Shown here: piece by piece, positions 28,704 through 38,507 of the stretch
Layout of the letters: every line of letters starts with the position of its first letter
Numbering within the stretch: the stretch's first letter is position 1
Assembly: GCA_028281885.1 (NCBI GenBank)
Contig: JANQJA010000007.1
Span: forward strand, 89,455-153,454
Source: Pseudomonadales bacterium
GTDB lineage: Bacteria; Pseudomonadota; Gammaproteobacteria; Pseudomonadales; Azotimanducaceae
Length of the DNA: 64,000 nt
Direction of reading: 5' to 3'
The notes under the pieces: model-generated
The model's database searches: none
Told to the model about the DNA's origin: nothing
Seen by the model: the letters and a program-made list of their open reading frames with translations, nothing else
Made by a program: the position numbers and the translations under genes

Positions 28704-30667
28704 GAGTTCACGGATGGCATTGGCTGTTGGCATTGATCGTGTTATTGGTCCTCGCGAGCGTCGTTGCGGGGTCAAGGGTTGGTGCCATGCTGTCGCAGCT
28801 GAAAGCGCCTGAATTGCCTCCGCCCTTGGAAGTACCTGTCGCAAACTGGGACAGCGGCCAGAACTGGACCGTGGATCAGGCAGAAGAGTTCCACTGGAAG
28901 GCGCAGGGTTCAAGAACGTTGAACATACCGCTGTCGTGGTTCCTGGCGCTTGAAGCTCCGGCGGACGGTACCATCGGGTTCCTTTTTGGATCGGAGACAT
29001 TGCTCTCAACCGATGCTTACCTGTCTCGATTCGGTTTTGTTCCCCGGCCAAAGGGAACCTTCAATCCGTACGGGCTGCCGATCGGTTTTGCAGTCACTCC
29101 TTACCAGAACCTGCCAGGTCTGGAACAAGCGGAGAGTGCCGTTGGCCTGACCTGCGCGGCATGTCATACGGGTCAACTGATCTATGAAGGCAAGCGATAC
29201 CTGGTAGAGGGTGGTCCTGCGATGATTGACCTCGGTCTTCTGACCGAGGTGATGGGTGCCGCTGTTGGCCAGACGGCCGTGTCGAGTGACATCCCACTTT
29301 TTTCGGGGCGCTTTGACCGGTTTGCGCAGCGTGTGCTGGGTTCACGTCACTCGGAGGCCACCCGGTTCAAACTCAAGCAAGATCTCGCCAGCGTGGTCCG
29401 TGCGCTTGCCAAGCTCCCTGCCGGAATTGATGTCACTGAAGGTTTCGGGCGGCTCGATGCGCTGAACCGGATTGGCAACCAGGTGTTCGCGTGGGATACG
29501 GGACGCAACAGGAATTACGTCGATATCAACTCGCCAGTCAACTTTCCGCATATCTGGACAGCCTCCTGGTTTGACTGGGTCCAGTACGATGGATCGATCA
29601 TGAGGCCGTTGGTGCGAAATGCCGGTGAGGCAGTGGGCACGGCGGCGCACACCAGCTTCTTTGCTCCGCTTGAGTCCGGCCGTTTCAGTACCAGCATCCC
29701 GATGGAGAATCTCACCTGGATTGAACGTCAACTGGCAGGACCGGATGCACCGCTATTCCGAAAACGTTTTTCGGGTCTTCGAGCGCCGCAGTGGCCAGCC
29801 GCCTTTGGTGAGATCAATGCGGAGAAAGCCAAACAAGGGGCTGCGCTGTACGAACAACATTGTGCGGCTTGCCATCGACCGGCGCTGACGCGCGCGATTG
29901 CGGCGGGTGATGATCCGGAGAGTGAGTTCTGGCACCACTTCTCGCCGGTTAGTTGGCTTGTGAATGGCGATGAGTACAAGACGGATGAGTCCTACTTCAA
30001 GGTGCAGATGGTTCATCAGGACTACGTTGGAACAGACCCCGGCCAGGGTCGTGTTCTGGCGGAGCGAAAAGTCGATACAACCAGCGGGCTCAAGGAGAAA
30101 GATTCCCTGGGTATCGATCGTACCGTTTGCGCACGTGATCCTAACAGCGACGGACTGACGACCTTGAGAGTGAGGGACGCGCCCATGCTTGCCTATCCCT
30201 ACGCCCTCGGAGCGGTTGTTCAACTGGGCATTGATCACTATGTGGAAACTGCAGGACTGAATGCCGAGCGCGCCAGGAAGTTTGTCGGCGATAAGCCCAA
30301 TTGCCTGCAGGCAGGACAGGGATACAAGGCACGACCGCTCGACGGTGTCTGGGCAACGCCACCGTTTTTGCACAATGGATCGGTGCCGACGCTGCGCCAT
30401 TTGCTCGGTGCGCCGGAATCACGTCCTGACGAGTTCGTGCTGGGTGACGCGCGTTTCGATCCGGTGAATGTCGGTCTGGTTTTGATGGATGTGCCCGAAA
30501 CAGACCAGGATTACACCGAAGACGGTTATTTCGTACTTCGCACGTCGGTCCAGGGTAACAGTCACCGTGGTCACGAATTTACGGATGATGACAGGGAAGG
30601 TCGGATTGGTCCTGCATTGGGTGCCGATGAGGTCGACGCACTGATAGAGTTTTTGAAAACCATCTGA
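28700..30667 (+). CDS. RoxA/MauG-like dihaem c-type cytochrome
   Basis: This 655-residue protein starts with a membrane anchor or signal (WLLALIVLLVLASVVAG), placing it in the periplasm. Two haem-c sites are visible: CAACH at Cys152-His156 and CAACH at Cys388-His392. The block RPLDGVWATPPFLHNGSVPT matches the motif shared by MauG, bacterial cytochrome-c peroxidases and the rubber oxygenase RoxA. Length and haem placement are closer to RoxA (about 680 aa, two CxxCH) than to the 350-residue peroxidases. A peroxidase or dioxygenase acting on a lipid or polyisoprenoid-like substrate is possible. The ATG at 28700 overlaps the patatin stop; an in-frame ATG at 28682 lacks the signal start. Confidence 0.8.
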   Translation: MRVHGWHWLLALIVLLVLASVVAGSRVGAMLSQLKAPELPPPLEVPVANWDSGQNWTVDQAEEFHWKAQGSRTLNIPLSWFLALEAPADGTIGFLFGSETLLSTDAYLSRFGFVPRPKGTFNPYGLPIGFAVTPYQNLPGLEQAESAVGLTCAACHTGQLIYEGKRYLVEGGPAMIDLGLLTEVMGAAVGQTAVSSDIPLFSGRFDRFAQRVLGSRHSEATRFKLKQDLASVVRALAKLPAGIDVTEGFGRLDALNRIGNQVFAWDTGRNRNYVDINSPVNFPHIWTASWFDWVQYDGSIMRPLVRNAGEAVGTAAHTSFFAPLESGRFSTSIPMENLTWIERQLAGPDAPLFRKRFSGLRAPQWPAAFGEINAEKAKQGAALYEQHCAACHRPALTRAIAAGDDPESEFWHHFSPVSWLVNGDEYKTDESYFKVQMVHQDYVGTDPGQGRVLAERKVDTTSGLKEKDSLGIDRTVCARDPNSDGLTTLRVRDAPMLAYPYALGAVVQLGIDHYVETAGLNAERARKFVGDKPNCLQAGQGYKARPLDGVWATPPFLHNGSVPTLRHLLGAPESRPDEFVLGDARFDPVNVGLVLMDVPETDQDYTEDGYFVLRTSVQGNSHRGHEFTDDDREGRIGPALGADEVDALIEFLKTI

Positions 30668-30674
30668 GAATGTC

Positions 30675-31694
30675 ATGGCAGAATTGAAAGAGACCCGACA
30701 CCCCTTGTCGGTTGAGCATTTGGAACCGCGCAAGATTCTTCGCCTGATGGTGATCTTTCCCGTATTAGGCGGTACAGCTATCTCCGGATTTGGAGTTCAT
30801 CGACTGTTGACCGGTTATTACGGGCTGGCGGCGTTTGATTTCATTGTTGGCGTCGCGTTTTATGCGCTCGGCTTTTACACCTGGAGAACCGGTCGAGAGA
30901 CGGCGGCGAGATACATCAGCGCCGTCATTTCCGCCATCGGGCCTCTGGTGTTTCTGGACATGTTTGATCGGGCGGGTATTTACTGGGTGTATTCCTCGAC
31001 GATTGTCATCTTTTACCTGGTGCCTCCACTGTGGGCGATTTTCCTCAACGCGGTGATGTTGTTGGGGGTGGCGGTCGTCTACCGGCACGCAGACTATAGT
31101 CAGGTACAGCTTTATTCGTTCTTAGTAACGATTGGCCTGATCAACATTTTCTCTCTGCTGTTCGCGCTCGACGAAGCTCGGCGCAAGTCGCAGCTCCGGG
31201 AATTGTCGGTTAAGGATGAGCTCACCGGCATCGGAAATCGTCGCGCCTTTGTTGAACGAATTGGTGAGGTGATCAGCATTCACCGACGTTACGGTCTTGA
31301 TGCCTCGCTGGTGTGTCTTGATATTGACCGCTTCAAGGAGGTGAACGACACCCTGGGGCACGCCTCAGGAGATGCTGCCATCAGGTCACTGGCTGAACAT
31401 ATCACTGGCAGTATTCGCGAGAGCGACCATGTTTACCGCATCGGTGGCGACGAGTTTGTCATCATTGCCGAGGGCGCGGACCGCGAGGCTGCGCTCGAAT
31501 TGACGGAGAAAGTTCGTCGTGGTGTCGAAGAATGCGATCTGATCCCCGAAATGAAGATAACGATCTCCCTGGGTGTCGCGGTTTTGGAGGACGACGATAC
31601 AGCTGACAGCTGGATGGCCCATGCTGACGCGGCTCTCTACGAAGCCAAGGATGCCGGCCGGAACACGATCCGGATGCATCCTGCGGTGGCTTGA
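30675..31694 (+). CDS. Membrane-anchored GGDEF diguanylate cyclase
   Basis: This 339-residue protein has about five membrane segments in residues 25-165 and a GGDEF domain in 180-335. The active site reads GGDEF intact (in YRIGGDEFVII), with the inhibitory I-site RESD five residues upstream, so it should synthesise cyclic di-GMP and be product-inhibited. It begins 7 bases after the cytochrome gene and is the third gene of the patatin-cytochrome-cyclase operon. The membrane sensor region is not a named MASE type that I can recognise. It converges on lhr, with 29 bases between the stops and no obvious terminator. Confidence 0.9.
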   Translation: MAELKETRHPLSVEHLEPRKILRLMVIFPVLGGTAISGFGVHRLLTGYYGLAAFDFIVGVAFYALGFYTWRTGRETAARYISAVISAIGPLVFLDMFDRAGIYWVYSSTIVIFYLVPPLWAIFLNAVMLLGVAVVYRHADYSQVQLYSFLVTIGLINIFSLLFALDEARRKSQLRELSVKDELTGIGNRRAFVERIGEVISIHRRYGLDASLVCLDIDRFKEVNDTLGHASGDAAIRSLAEHITGSIRESDHVYRIGGDEFVIIAEGADREAALELTEKVRRGVEECDLIPEMKITISLGVAVLEDDDTADSWMAHADAALYEAKDAGRNTIRMHPAVA

Positions 31695-31723
31695 GCGTTG
31701 CCGCACTCTACGAAGTGTGTGAG

Positions 31724-34700
31724 CTACAACGAACGCTGAAGGTAGACCGAGTTGTAGTCCTTCGCTAAACCCAGTTGTGTCGTTAGCACGTCGAGCCAGG
31801 GACTCTTGAGTGCGGGTTCACCGTTGATGGTTTCTATGGTGAGTCGCTGTACGGGGTTGCTGGAACGGTAGACGAGATGGCGTAGCACCGACAGGTATTC
31901 GGCGAGATGTTTGTCATCGGGCTCTACCAGCAGCGTGATCGCTTTGCCGCTGCGTTCGGATACCATAACAAGTCGTTCGCCGTGATAGACAAGGTGGTTC
32001 CCTGGTACGCGCCTTGGTAGACCGGGCTTGAGTGCGTCAAGGCCAAGTCCGGCAGGTGAGATGGGATCTGCCGCGCAGAGCCAGAAAATCGTATCTGGCA
32101 GCGGCCGTTCAAGCATGCGCAGTGCTTCGGGCGAAACGAACTGAAGTCCGGGTATGCCGGAGAAGAAATGACCCGCCAGCAGTTCGCCGGAAAGCTCCAT
32201 CAGCCGAATCGCCCGGAACAATGTTCGCCACTGGAACTCGGGCAGCTCTCGAAGCAGCAGTTCCCGAAACAGGATGCCGCTTCGATCCAGCAGCAGTCGA
32301 ACGCGTTCTTTTGCCAGTTCTTCATTGGCAATCAGGTCGTCGTCGGCCGCTTCAATTTCGATTCGTCGCCAGCTACCGCTGAAAGGGACGGCGCCGCGCC
32401 AGCGATGGAATCCTCCCCGGCGAATATTGCGACGTCGTCTGGTCGAGAGATCTTCGACATCTGGCACGGTAAAGGCGGCTTCGATACCTTTTCGGAGTGC
32501 GGCAAACGTATCGTTGGTCAGTTGCCGGTTCCAGACCGACTGCCAGACAACTTCGGCCAGCTCGCTGGCGGAAAGTTCCGTTCGATCCTGAAGTGCTCCG
32601 AAGTCGTATTGACCCGCAGGGTCCGGCATGGCGGTGACAAGGACGTCAGCCAGCGGCTCTGGTTCTTCAGGCAGTGTCAGCAGGTCGAGATCTTCGTCGA
32701 AGACAAATGTGACCTGTCGGTTGCCGGCACCAATCCAGCCGATGTCACCCTCACCAACAATCGCGTCGAGGTCCCTTGGATCGTAGTCCGGTAGTCGTGC
32801 CGGCAGGATGTCGGTCTCCCAAAGAGCAGCCGCGGCCGGGTACAGGCGCAGGCGTGCAAGCGTTTCGAACAGTTTGTCCTGTGGCGCCTTGTGAGTTGAG
32901 CGGGTCTGCCAGTGGTAGAGGAACAATGGCAGTTTGGCCACCGGCAGGGTTTCGAATGCTGGTCGTGCATCGCGGCGATTGAGCCGAAGCAACGTTTCGA
33001 AATTTTCGGCGTCGCACCACCAGATATCCTCACTGTCTCGAACGAGTTGACCTTCGATGACCGTGCGCTCATCGATCAGGCGGGAGAGGGCACGGGCAAC
33101 TTCCGTTTCATTGGCGCCGAGTTTGCGAGTGATGTCATCAAGTCGCAGGGGGCCGTAGTATTGCATCCAGTTGGCCAGCGCGGTCGTCATCGCTGATTCA
33201 TCGGCCTTCTCAAGTGCGCTTCTGATCGTTGGCTCATCTTCGAGCGAGATGATGAGGTCGGTGCCCTTGACAATGATCCTGGTCGCGCCCGCAGGAATCT
33301 CCCAGGGAAATTCTTCGGCAGGAATGATGACTCGCTCTTTGATCCACTCGCGCACATCCTCATCGACCTCGGGCGCATAGTCCATCAGTCGCCGCTGACG
33401 CTTTGCCTCGAAGGCTTCGATCAGGGTTTGCGGAACGGCAGGTCGGATCCCGGGATTGAACACGGCCTCTTCCAGCAATCCAGCGGCAAGCTCGGAACGC
33501 TTACTCGAGCGTGGCGTATCGTCCATGTACATATAGGTGTTGACCTGCCCCCAGGCGGTTCCTTGCGCAAACGGGCTGGGTGAGTTCGTCGTAACTTCCG
33601 AGACGGCGATCTCCCGATGGTCAATTTCTGTCAGCACCTGGCGAAGATGATCGAGATCGAATTCATCGCGAAGGCAGGTTCGCCAGGTTTCCAGCACCAT
33701 GGGAAAGTCATCGTACCTGAGCACTGAATCGAGTAGCTTTTGTGACTGAAGTCGACTCATCCAGAGTGGTTTGCGCTCGCCGAACCTGCCTTTGGACAAC
33801 AGCAAAGCGCGACCCGCGTTCTCGCGAAAACGTGCACCGAAGAAGCCAGAGCCTTCCAGTCTCTCACGCAGGCGGTCTTCAATAGAGTCAATGGGCACGA
33901 GTGTCATGAGTGCTTCGAAGGAGGTCGTCTCCTGGAGTTGAACAACGATTGCCTCGTTGGCGACAAAAATCCGGGGTAACTCACCGTAGCGTTCCATCCA
34001 GCCAGCTTCCAACGCGAGCGCGAAGGGGCGATTCACCCGGGCGCCCCAGCCGGTATGCAGAATGGTTTGCTGTCCGGCGGCGCCTGCCGGCGCACGGTGT
34101 GCGGTTTCGACCAGGAGGTGGTGACGATGGGGCAGCGAGACGCCCGTGTGTTCACGTTGGCGAAGGAGAAAGGATCGCAGCTCGTTCGCCGCTGTTCCGT
34201 CGAGATGCCAGTCTTTCTGGAGTTCGTCGATAAATTCTTCATTGTCGACCCGGCTGTCAGCATGTTCGAGAAAGTCGCCCACTCTGGATGCATAGTGGAA
34301 GTCCCGATTGAGCGGCTCAGCTATCCAGAAGGGTGGGGCGGATTTTCCGGGCCTGGCGGGGCTGACGATCACATCGTTGTGGGTGATCTTTTTGACCTGC
34401 CAGGTTTGCGTGCCGAATGAAAATACCTTGCCCACCTGGGCTTCCCAGACGAATTCCTCGTCGAGTTCGCCGATCCTTGCGTTGCTGCCTTCGTGGCGGA
34501 GCTGAAAGTAACCCCGATCCGGAATCACCCCACCTGACAGGTACAGCGACATGGTTGCACCCTTGCGTGCCTTGACGGTGTTCTCGAGGCGATCGTATGT
34601 GATACGCGGCCTTAGTTCGCGCAGGTGATTGTCCGCGTAGCGTCCGGCCAGCATGTCGACGACCAGATCGAACTGGCGTCGCGTCAGCGAATTGAATGCG

Positions 34701-36010
34701 CGGCTCCGCCTGACTTCTCCGTAGAGTTCATCGACGTCCCAGGTTTCGGTGGTGGTCATGGATACAATGGACTGCGCCAGGACATCCAATGGCCCCTCGA
34801 TTAACGTTGCAGGTTCGATGTCTTTGTCGAGAACGCTCTTTCCGAGCACCGCAGACTCGATGAAATCATAGGGATGGGTCGGGTAGATGGTGCAACGACT
34901 GACTTCGCCGACCTGGTGCCCGGCGCGACCAATTCGCTGGATGGCGGATGAAATCGAGTCCGGCGATTGAATGAGGATGACCTCGTCGAGGCTGCCAATA
35001 TCGATGCCCATTTCCAGCGTGCTGGTGGCAACAATAGCGGCAAGCTCCCCCGCCTTCAGGCGTTGTTCGACCTCAAAGCGAATCTCGCGTGCGAGGCTGC
35101 CATGATGAGCATAGGCGATGAGTTCGCCGGCGGCCTCGTTGATCTTGTGAGTGACCGTTTCACACAGTGCCCGGCTGTTGACGAACAGCAGGGTTGATCG
35201 ATTCCGTCGAATCCTCTCCACCAGATCAGGCGCCATTGCATCCCATAGCTTCTGATCCTCGGGCCGATCAGCAGCTGCGTCGGGAAAGCGAATGTTGATT
35301 TCATAGTGTTTCTGGTCGCCGGCCCGAAGGATGTTGACGGTGCGCGGAGTAAAGGAGTCGCCGTCGCGCTCGAATCCGGCGACACTCTCGGCAACCTGGT
35401 CGAGCGGTTCCACCGTGGCTGAGAGGGCAATACGTTGAAACTCGCCCGACAGCCGGACGAGTCTTTCCACACCTGACATTAAAAATGCGCCGCGCTTGCT
35501 GTTCTGGACCGCGTGAATTTCATCGAGAATGACGGTAGAGAGCTGCGACAGCATGGGCAGTGCGTTACGCGACGTCAGCAGGATGTTCACGCTTTCCGGT
35601 GTTGTAATCAGAATCTCCGGCGGGTGCCGGAGCATACGCTGGCGTTCGGCGGGTTCCGTATCGCCGCTTCGGGTCTGAACTCGGATTTCCGGGAACACTT
35701 CACCCGCCGCCTCGAATCTGGTCTTCAGTTCCGCCAGTGGTGAGAGCAGGTTTCGCTGGATGTCATTGTTCAGCGCTTTTAGTGGACTGATGTAGAGCAC
35801 CCTTGTTGCGCCGGCTTCGAGTTCCCCGGTAGCGAACTGGTTAATGGTCCAGAGAAAAGCAGTCAGCGTCTTGCCGCTGCCGGTGGGCGCGGTGACCAGC
35901 AGGTGCTGGCCACGCGCTATCTGGGGCCAGGCCTGTCGTTGTACATCGGTTGGCGCGTCGAATCGGGCATCGAACCAGGATTGAATAAGCGGGTGGAAGC
36001 GAACGTCCAT
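31724..36010 (-). CDS. lhr: Large superfamily 2 ATP-dependent helicase Lhr
   Basis: This protein of about 1,428 residues has the length and order of Lhr: motif I TAPTGSGKTLTAFLW, Ia ISPLKALNND, motif II LDEIH, motif III ALSATVEP, motif VI IQRIGRAGHQ, then winged-helix and beta-barrel domains and the long Lhr C-terminal extension. Lhr is a 3'-to-5' DNA translocase and RNA:DNA helicase implicated in DNA repair. I start at the ATG at 36010, as the longer frame begins with TTG. No nuclease or ligase partner is adjacent. The 304 bases between this start and the next plus-strand gene show no further feature. Confidence 0.93.
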   Translation of the reverse strand: MDVRFHPLIQSWFDARFDAPTDVQRQAWPQIARGQHLLVTAPTGSGKTLTAFLWTINQFATGELEAGATRVLYISPLKALNNDIQRNLLSPLAELKTRFEAAGEVFPEIRVQTRSGDTEPAERQRMLRHPPEILITTPESVNILLTSRNALPMLSQLSTVILDEIHAVQNSKRGAFLMSGVERLVRLSGEFQRIALSATVEPLDQVAESVAGFERDGDSFTPRTVNILRAGDQKHYEINIRFPDAAADRPEDQKLWDAMAPDLVERIRRNRSTLLFVNSRALCETVTHKINEAAGELIAYAHHGSLAREIRFEVEQRLKAGELAAIVATSTLEMGIDIGSLDEVILIQSPDSISSAIQRIGRAGHQVGEVSRCTIYPTHPYDFIESAVLGKSVLDKDIEPATLIEGPLDVLAQSIVSMTTTETWDVDELYGEVRRSRAFNSLTRRQFDLVVDMLAGRYADNHLRELRPRITYDRLENTVKARKGATMSLYLSGGVIPDRGYFQLRHEGSNARIGELDEEFVWEAQVGKVFSFGTQTWQVKKITHNDVIVSPARPGKSAPPFWIAEPLNRDFHYASRVGDFLEHADSRVDNEEFIDELQKDWHLDGTAANELRSFLLRQREHTGVSLPHRHHLLVETAHRAPAGAAGQQTILHTGWGARVNRPFALALEAGWMERYGELPRIFVANEAIVVQLQETTSFEALMTLVPIDSIEDRLRERLEGSGFFGARFRENAGRALLLSKGRFGERKPLWMSRLQSQKLLDSVLRYDDFPMVLETWRTCLRDEFDLDHLRQVLTEIDHREIAVSEVTTNSPSPFAQGTAWGQVNTYMYMDDTPRSSKRSELAAGLLEEAVFNPGIRPAVPQTLIEAFEAKRQRRLMDYAPEVDEDVREWIKERVIIPAEEFPWEIPAGATRIIVKGTDLIISLEDEPTIRSALEKADESAMTTALANWMQYYGPLRLDDITRKLGANETEVARALSRLIDERTVIEGQLVRDSEDIWWCDAENFETLLRLNRRDARPAFETLPVAKLPLFLYHWQTRSTHKAPQDKLFETLARLRLYPAAAALWETDILPARLPDYDPRDLDAIVGEGDIGWIGAGNRQVTFVFDEDLDLLTLPEEPEPLADVLVTAMPDPAGQYDFGALQDRTELSASELAEVVWQSVWNRQLTNDTFAALRKGIEAAFTVPDVEDLSTRRRRNIRRGGFHRWRGAVPFSGSWRRIEIEAADDDLIANEELAKERVRLLLDRSGILFRELLLRELPEFQWRTLFRAIRLMELSGELLAGHFFSGIPGLQFVSPEALRMLERPLPDTIFWLCAADPISPAGLGLDALKPGLPRRVPGNHLVYHGERLVMVSERSGKAITLLVEPDDKHLAEYLSVLRHLVYRSSNPVQRLTIETINGEPALKSPWLDVLTTQLGLAKDYNSVYLQRSL

Positions 36011-36314
36011 CGGGCGAGTGTAATCCAATCCGCATCGGGATATTTACCGATAGAAGATGCTGATGGTGCCGGTATCGCTTTTTGTCAGCATGACGGCTTG
36101 TAAACCTGGCATATCGGGGAAAAGCGTATCCTGGTTCCATGTTAGTATTGGGCTCGCTCGGGCCATGTGACAGACGATGGATGCCGGAGCTAGCTCCAAC
36201 AAAAATCCTGCAACAATCTTTCTTTGGAAATTCATGTGGCTGGTCAGATAGTCGCTGTCAGCATCGAATCAATCAGAGTAGTACCGTAGTGAAACCGGGA
36301 CTGGAACAGATAGC

Positions 36315-36818
36315 ATGATGGAACAGGCGGTAGGCACGTATTTCGCGCTGGAGTCCTCTTTTAGCTGGATCAAGCTGGGCCTGGGACTCATCGGCATCGT
36401 ATTGGGGTCTGTTGCCTGGTTTCGCTGGGGCCGTTTCGGCAAGGGCTTTGCGTTTCCGATGACCGCTATTGGACTGATCCAGTTGTCAGTGGCCGGATAT
36501 ATTGTCTGGCGTACCGGGCCACAGGTCGTCGTTCTGATGGAACTGTTAGCCAGTGACCCTGCAGGGTTCATTGCACTTGAGCAGCCACGAATGGCGCAGG
36601 TGATGGCTAATTTCACCACGTTTCATCGCGCGCAGATCGGCATGGGCCTGGTCGGTTTCGTGATGCTGGCCCTCGGCCATTGGCGCATGCCGCTGGTGCT
36701 GGGTATCGGCGCAGGCTTTGCGATCTTTGGGCCGATCCTGTTTTTGCAGGATACGCTGGCCGCTAATCGTGCGCAGGACTATTTCGAAGCAATCCTGCGT
36801 TTCGCCGCCCAGGCATAG
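36315..36818 (+). CDS. Unknown four-helix membrane protein
   Basis: I do not recognise this 167-residue protein. Four hydrophobic segments are visible: LGLGLIGIVLGSVAWF, FPMTAIGLIQLSVAGYIVW, GMGLVGFVMLALGHW and LVLGIGAGFAIFGPILFL, linked by short charged loops. A central soluble stretch contains MAQVMANFTTFHRAQ. It lies 34 bases upstream of the DUF35 gene on the same strand and may be the first gene of the catabolic operon. A substrate-uptake or membrane-accessory role would be a guess. Confidence 0.65.
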   Translation: MMEQAVGTYFALESSFSWIKLGLGLIGIVLGSVAWFRWGRFGKGFAFPMTAIGLIQLSVAGYIVWRTGPQVVVLMELLASDPAGFIALEQPRMAQVMANFTTFHRAQIGMGLVGFVMLALGHWRMPLVLGIGAGFAIFGPILFLQDTLAANRAQDYFEAILRFAAQA

Positions 36819-36852
36819 AGGGCGGCAATAATTTTGACTGACAGGAGGCAAG

Positions 36853-37272
36853 GTGCCTGACCGATCCAAAGTTTCCGTGCCCATCCCCACACCGGAAACA
36901 GCGCACTACTGGGAAGGGACACGAGAGGGCGAACTTCGACTGCAGCGTTGCAGAGCCTGCGATGATTTCTACTTTCCGCCCCGCCCGTTTTGTCCGGTCT
37001 GTCTCTCCGACGACATCGAGGTTGTTGCCGCCAGTGGCAAAGCAAAACTCTTCAGCTATGTCATCAATCATCGGCCCCATCCGGCGTTCGACGGTCCCTA
37101 CAGTATCGCGATTGTTGAGCTGGACGAGGGGCCACACCTGATGGCGAACATCGTCAATGTGGCGCAGACGCCAGAGGCGCTGATCCTGGATATGCCCCTT
37201 GAAGTTGTATTTGAACAGTTGACTGACGAGATCAGCCTGCCGCAATTCCAGCCGGCGGGAGGTGAGGCATGA
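36853..37272 (+). CDS. DUF35 / zinc-ribbon OB-fold acyl-CoA-associated protein
   Basis: This 139-residue protein has the standard layout of the family: a helical lead (YWEGTREGELRLQRC), a four-cysteine zinc ribbon (CRACDDFYFPPRPFCPVC) and an OB-fold. It starts at a GTG preceded by AGGAGG at good spacing. Its stop overlaps the thiolase start (ATGA). DUF35 proteins form complexes with SCP2-type thiolases and aldolases in steroid side-chain degradation, where they shape the active site. That is the expected role with the next gene. Confidence 0.9.
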   Translation: MPDRSKVSVPIPTPETAHYWEGTREGELRLQRCRACDDFYFPPRPFCPVCLSDDIEVVAASGKAKLFSYVINHRPHPAFDGPYSIAIVELDEGPHLMANIVNVAQTPEALILDMPLEVVFEQLTDEISLPQFQPAGGEA

Positions 37273-38414
37273 GGCCAGGTTCGGTTGCCATCGTTGGAGC
37301 GTCTGAAACCAACGAGCTGGGAGAGATCAAGGACAAGAGCGAGATACAGTTACATGCGGAAGCCGCGATCAATGCGATGCGCGAGACCGGACTCAAACCG
37401 TCGGACATCGATGGCATAGCGACGGCGGGGACAACGCCTTCCATCATCGCTCACTATCTCGGTATCAAGCCCGGCTGGGCGGATGGCACCATGGTGGGTG
37501 GCTGCTCGTTCCTTTTGCACGTGCGCCACGCGGCGGCGGCCATCGCCGAAGGAATGTGTTCAACGGTGTTGATTACCCATGGCCAGAGTGGCCGTTCCAA
37601 CATCGCACAGGGAGGATTCGTGGGTGGCGGCCGCGCTTCGTTGCAGGCCCAGTTCGAATCGCCCTATGGCATCGTCGGCCCCACCACGATGTTTACGCTG
37701 CCGGTGTTGCGATTTCTGAAGGAGACCGGAACCACCATTGAACAGCTGGCCAATGTCGCGGTTGTACAGCGGGAGTGGGCATCCAGGAATCCGCGCGCGA
37801 AGCTGCAGGAGCTGACTTCCGTCGAGGAAGTCCTGTCTGATCGTATGATCGCTTATCCGTTTACCAGGGCGATGTGTTGTCTCGTCACGGACGGTGGCGG
37901 TGCATTGATTCTTACCAGTGCTGAACGCGCTCAGGACTTTCCGACACGTCCCGTTTATCTCCTGGGAACGGGGGAGAGTGTCGAGATGCAGATGATCAGC
38001 CAGATGTATGATAAGACTCGTTCCACCGCATTTCGTATTTCCGGAAAGAAAGCATTCGATGAGGCGGGAATCTCGCACGACGATGCTGATCATCTGATGA
38101 TCTACGACGCATTTGCTCATCTGCCGCTGTATGGCCTGGAAGACCTTGGATTCTGCGGTCGTGGCGAGGCGGGTGCTTTTATCGAAGAACGCCATACCGC
38201 ACCGGGAGGCTCGTTGCCGACCAACACCAACGGCGGTGGCCTGAGCTACACCCACTCCGGGATGTATGGCATGTTCGCACTGCAGGAAAGTGTGCGGCAG
38301 ATGCGCGGCACGGCGCCCGCGCAGGTCGAGGGCGCAAAAATCTCTGTCTGTCACGGCGTTGGCGGCATGTTCTATGCTGCCGGCACCATCATCATGTCGA
38401 ATGAAAGGCCATGA
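37269..38414 (+). CDS. SCP2-type thiolase (lipid-transfer thiolase)
   Basis: This 381-residue protein matches the lipid-transfer/SCP2 thiolase group. The candidate nucleophile Cys lies in VGGCSFLLHVRHAAAAI near residue 79; the usual GACASG context is altered. The distal motifs are NTNGGGLSYTHSGMYG (in place of the NPSGG..GHP block) and SVCHGVGGMFYAAG near the C-terminus. It is translationally coupled to the DUF35 protein, as in thiolase or aldolase pairs of steroid catabolism. It may perform thiolytic or retro-aldol cleavage of a branched acyl-CoA; which one cannot be decided from sequence. Confidence 0.87.
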   Translation: MRPGSVAIVGASETNELGEIKDKSEIQLHAEAAINAMRETGLKPSDIDGIATAGTTPSIIAHYLGIKPGWADGTMVGGCSFLLHVRHAAAAIAEGMCSTVLITHGQSGRSNIAQGGFVGGGRASLQAQFESPYGIVGPTTMFTLPVLRFLKETGTTIEQLANVAVVQREWASRNPRAKLQELTSVEEVLSDRMIAYPFTRAMCCLVTDGGGALILTSAERAQDFPTRPVYLLGTGESVEMQMISQMYDKTRSTAFRISGKKAFDEAGISHDDADHLMIYDAFAHLPLYGLEDLGFCGRGEAGAFIEERHTAPGGSLPTNTNGGGLSYTHSGMYGMFALQESVRQMRGTAPAQVEGAKISVCHGVGGMFYAAGTIIMSNERP

Positions 38415-38507
38415 TTGGAACCAGCGACTTGCTCTCGAATTGTGGATGCAAGTATCGTTAAACGTTTGCCGAGGATCGTCGGCGAGAAGTAAAAGTAAGG
38501 AGGGAGT

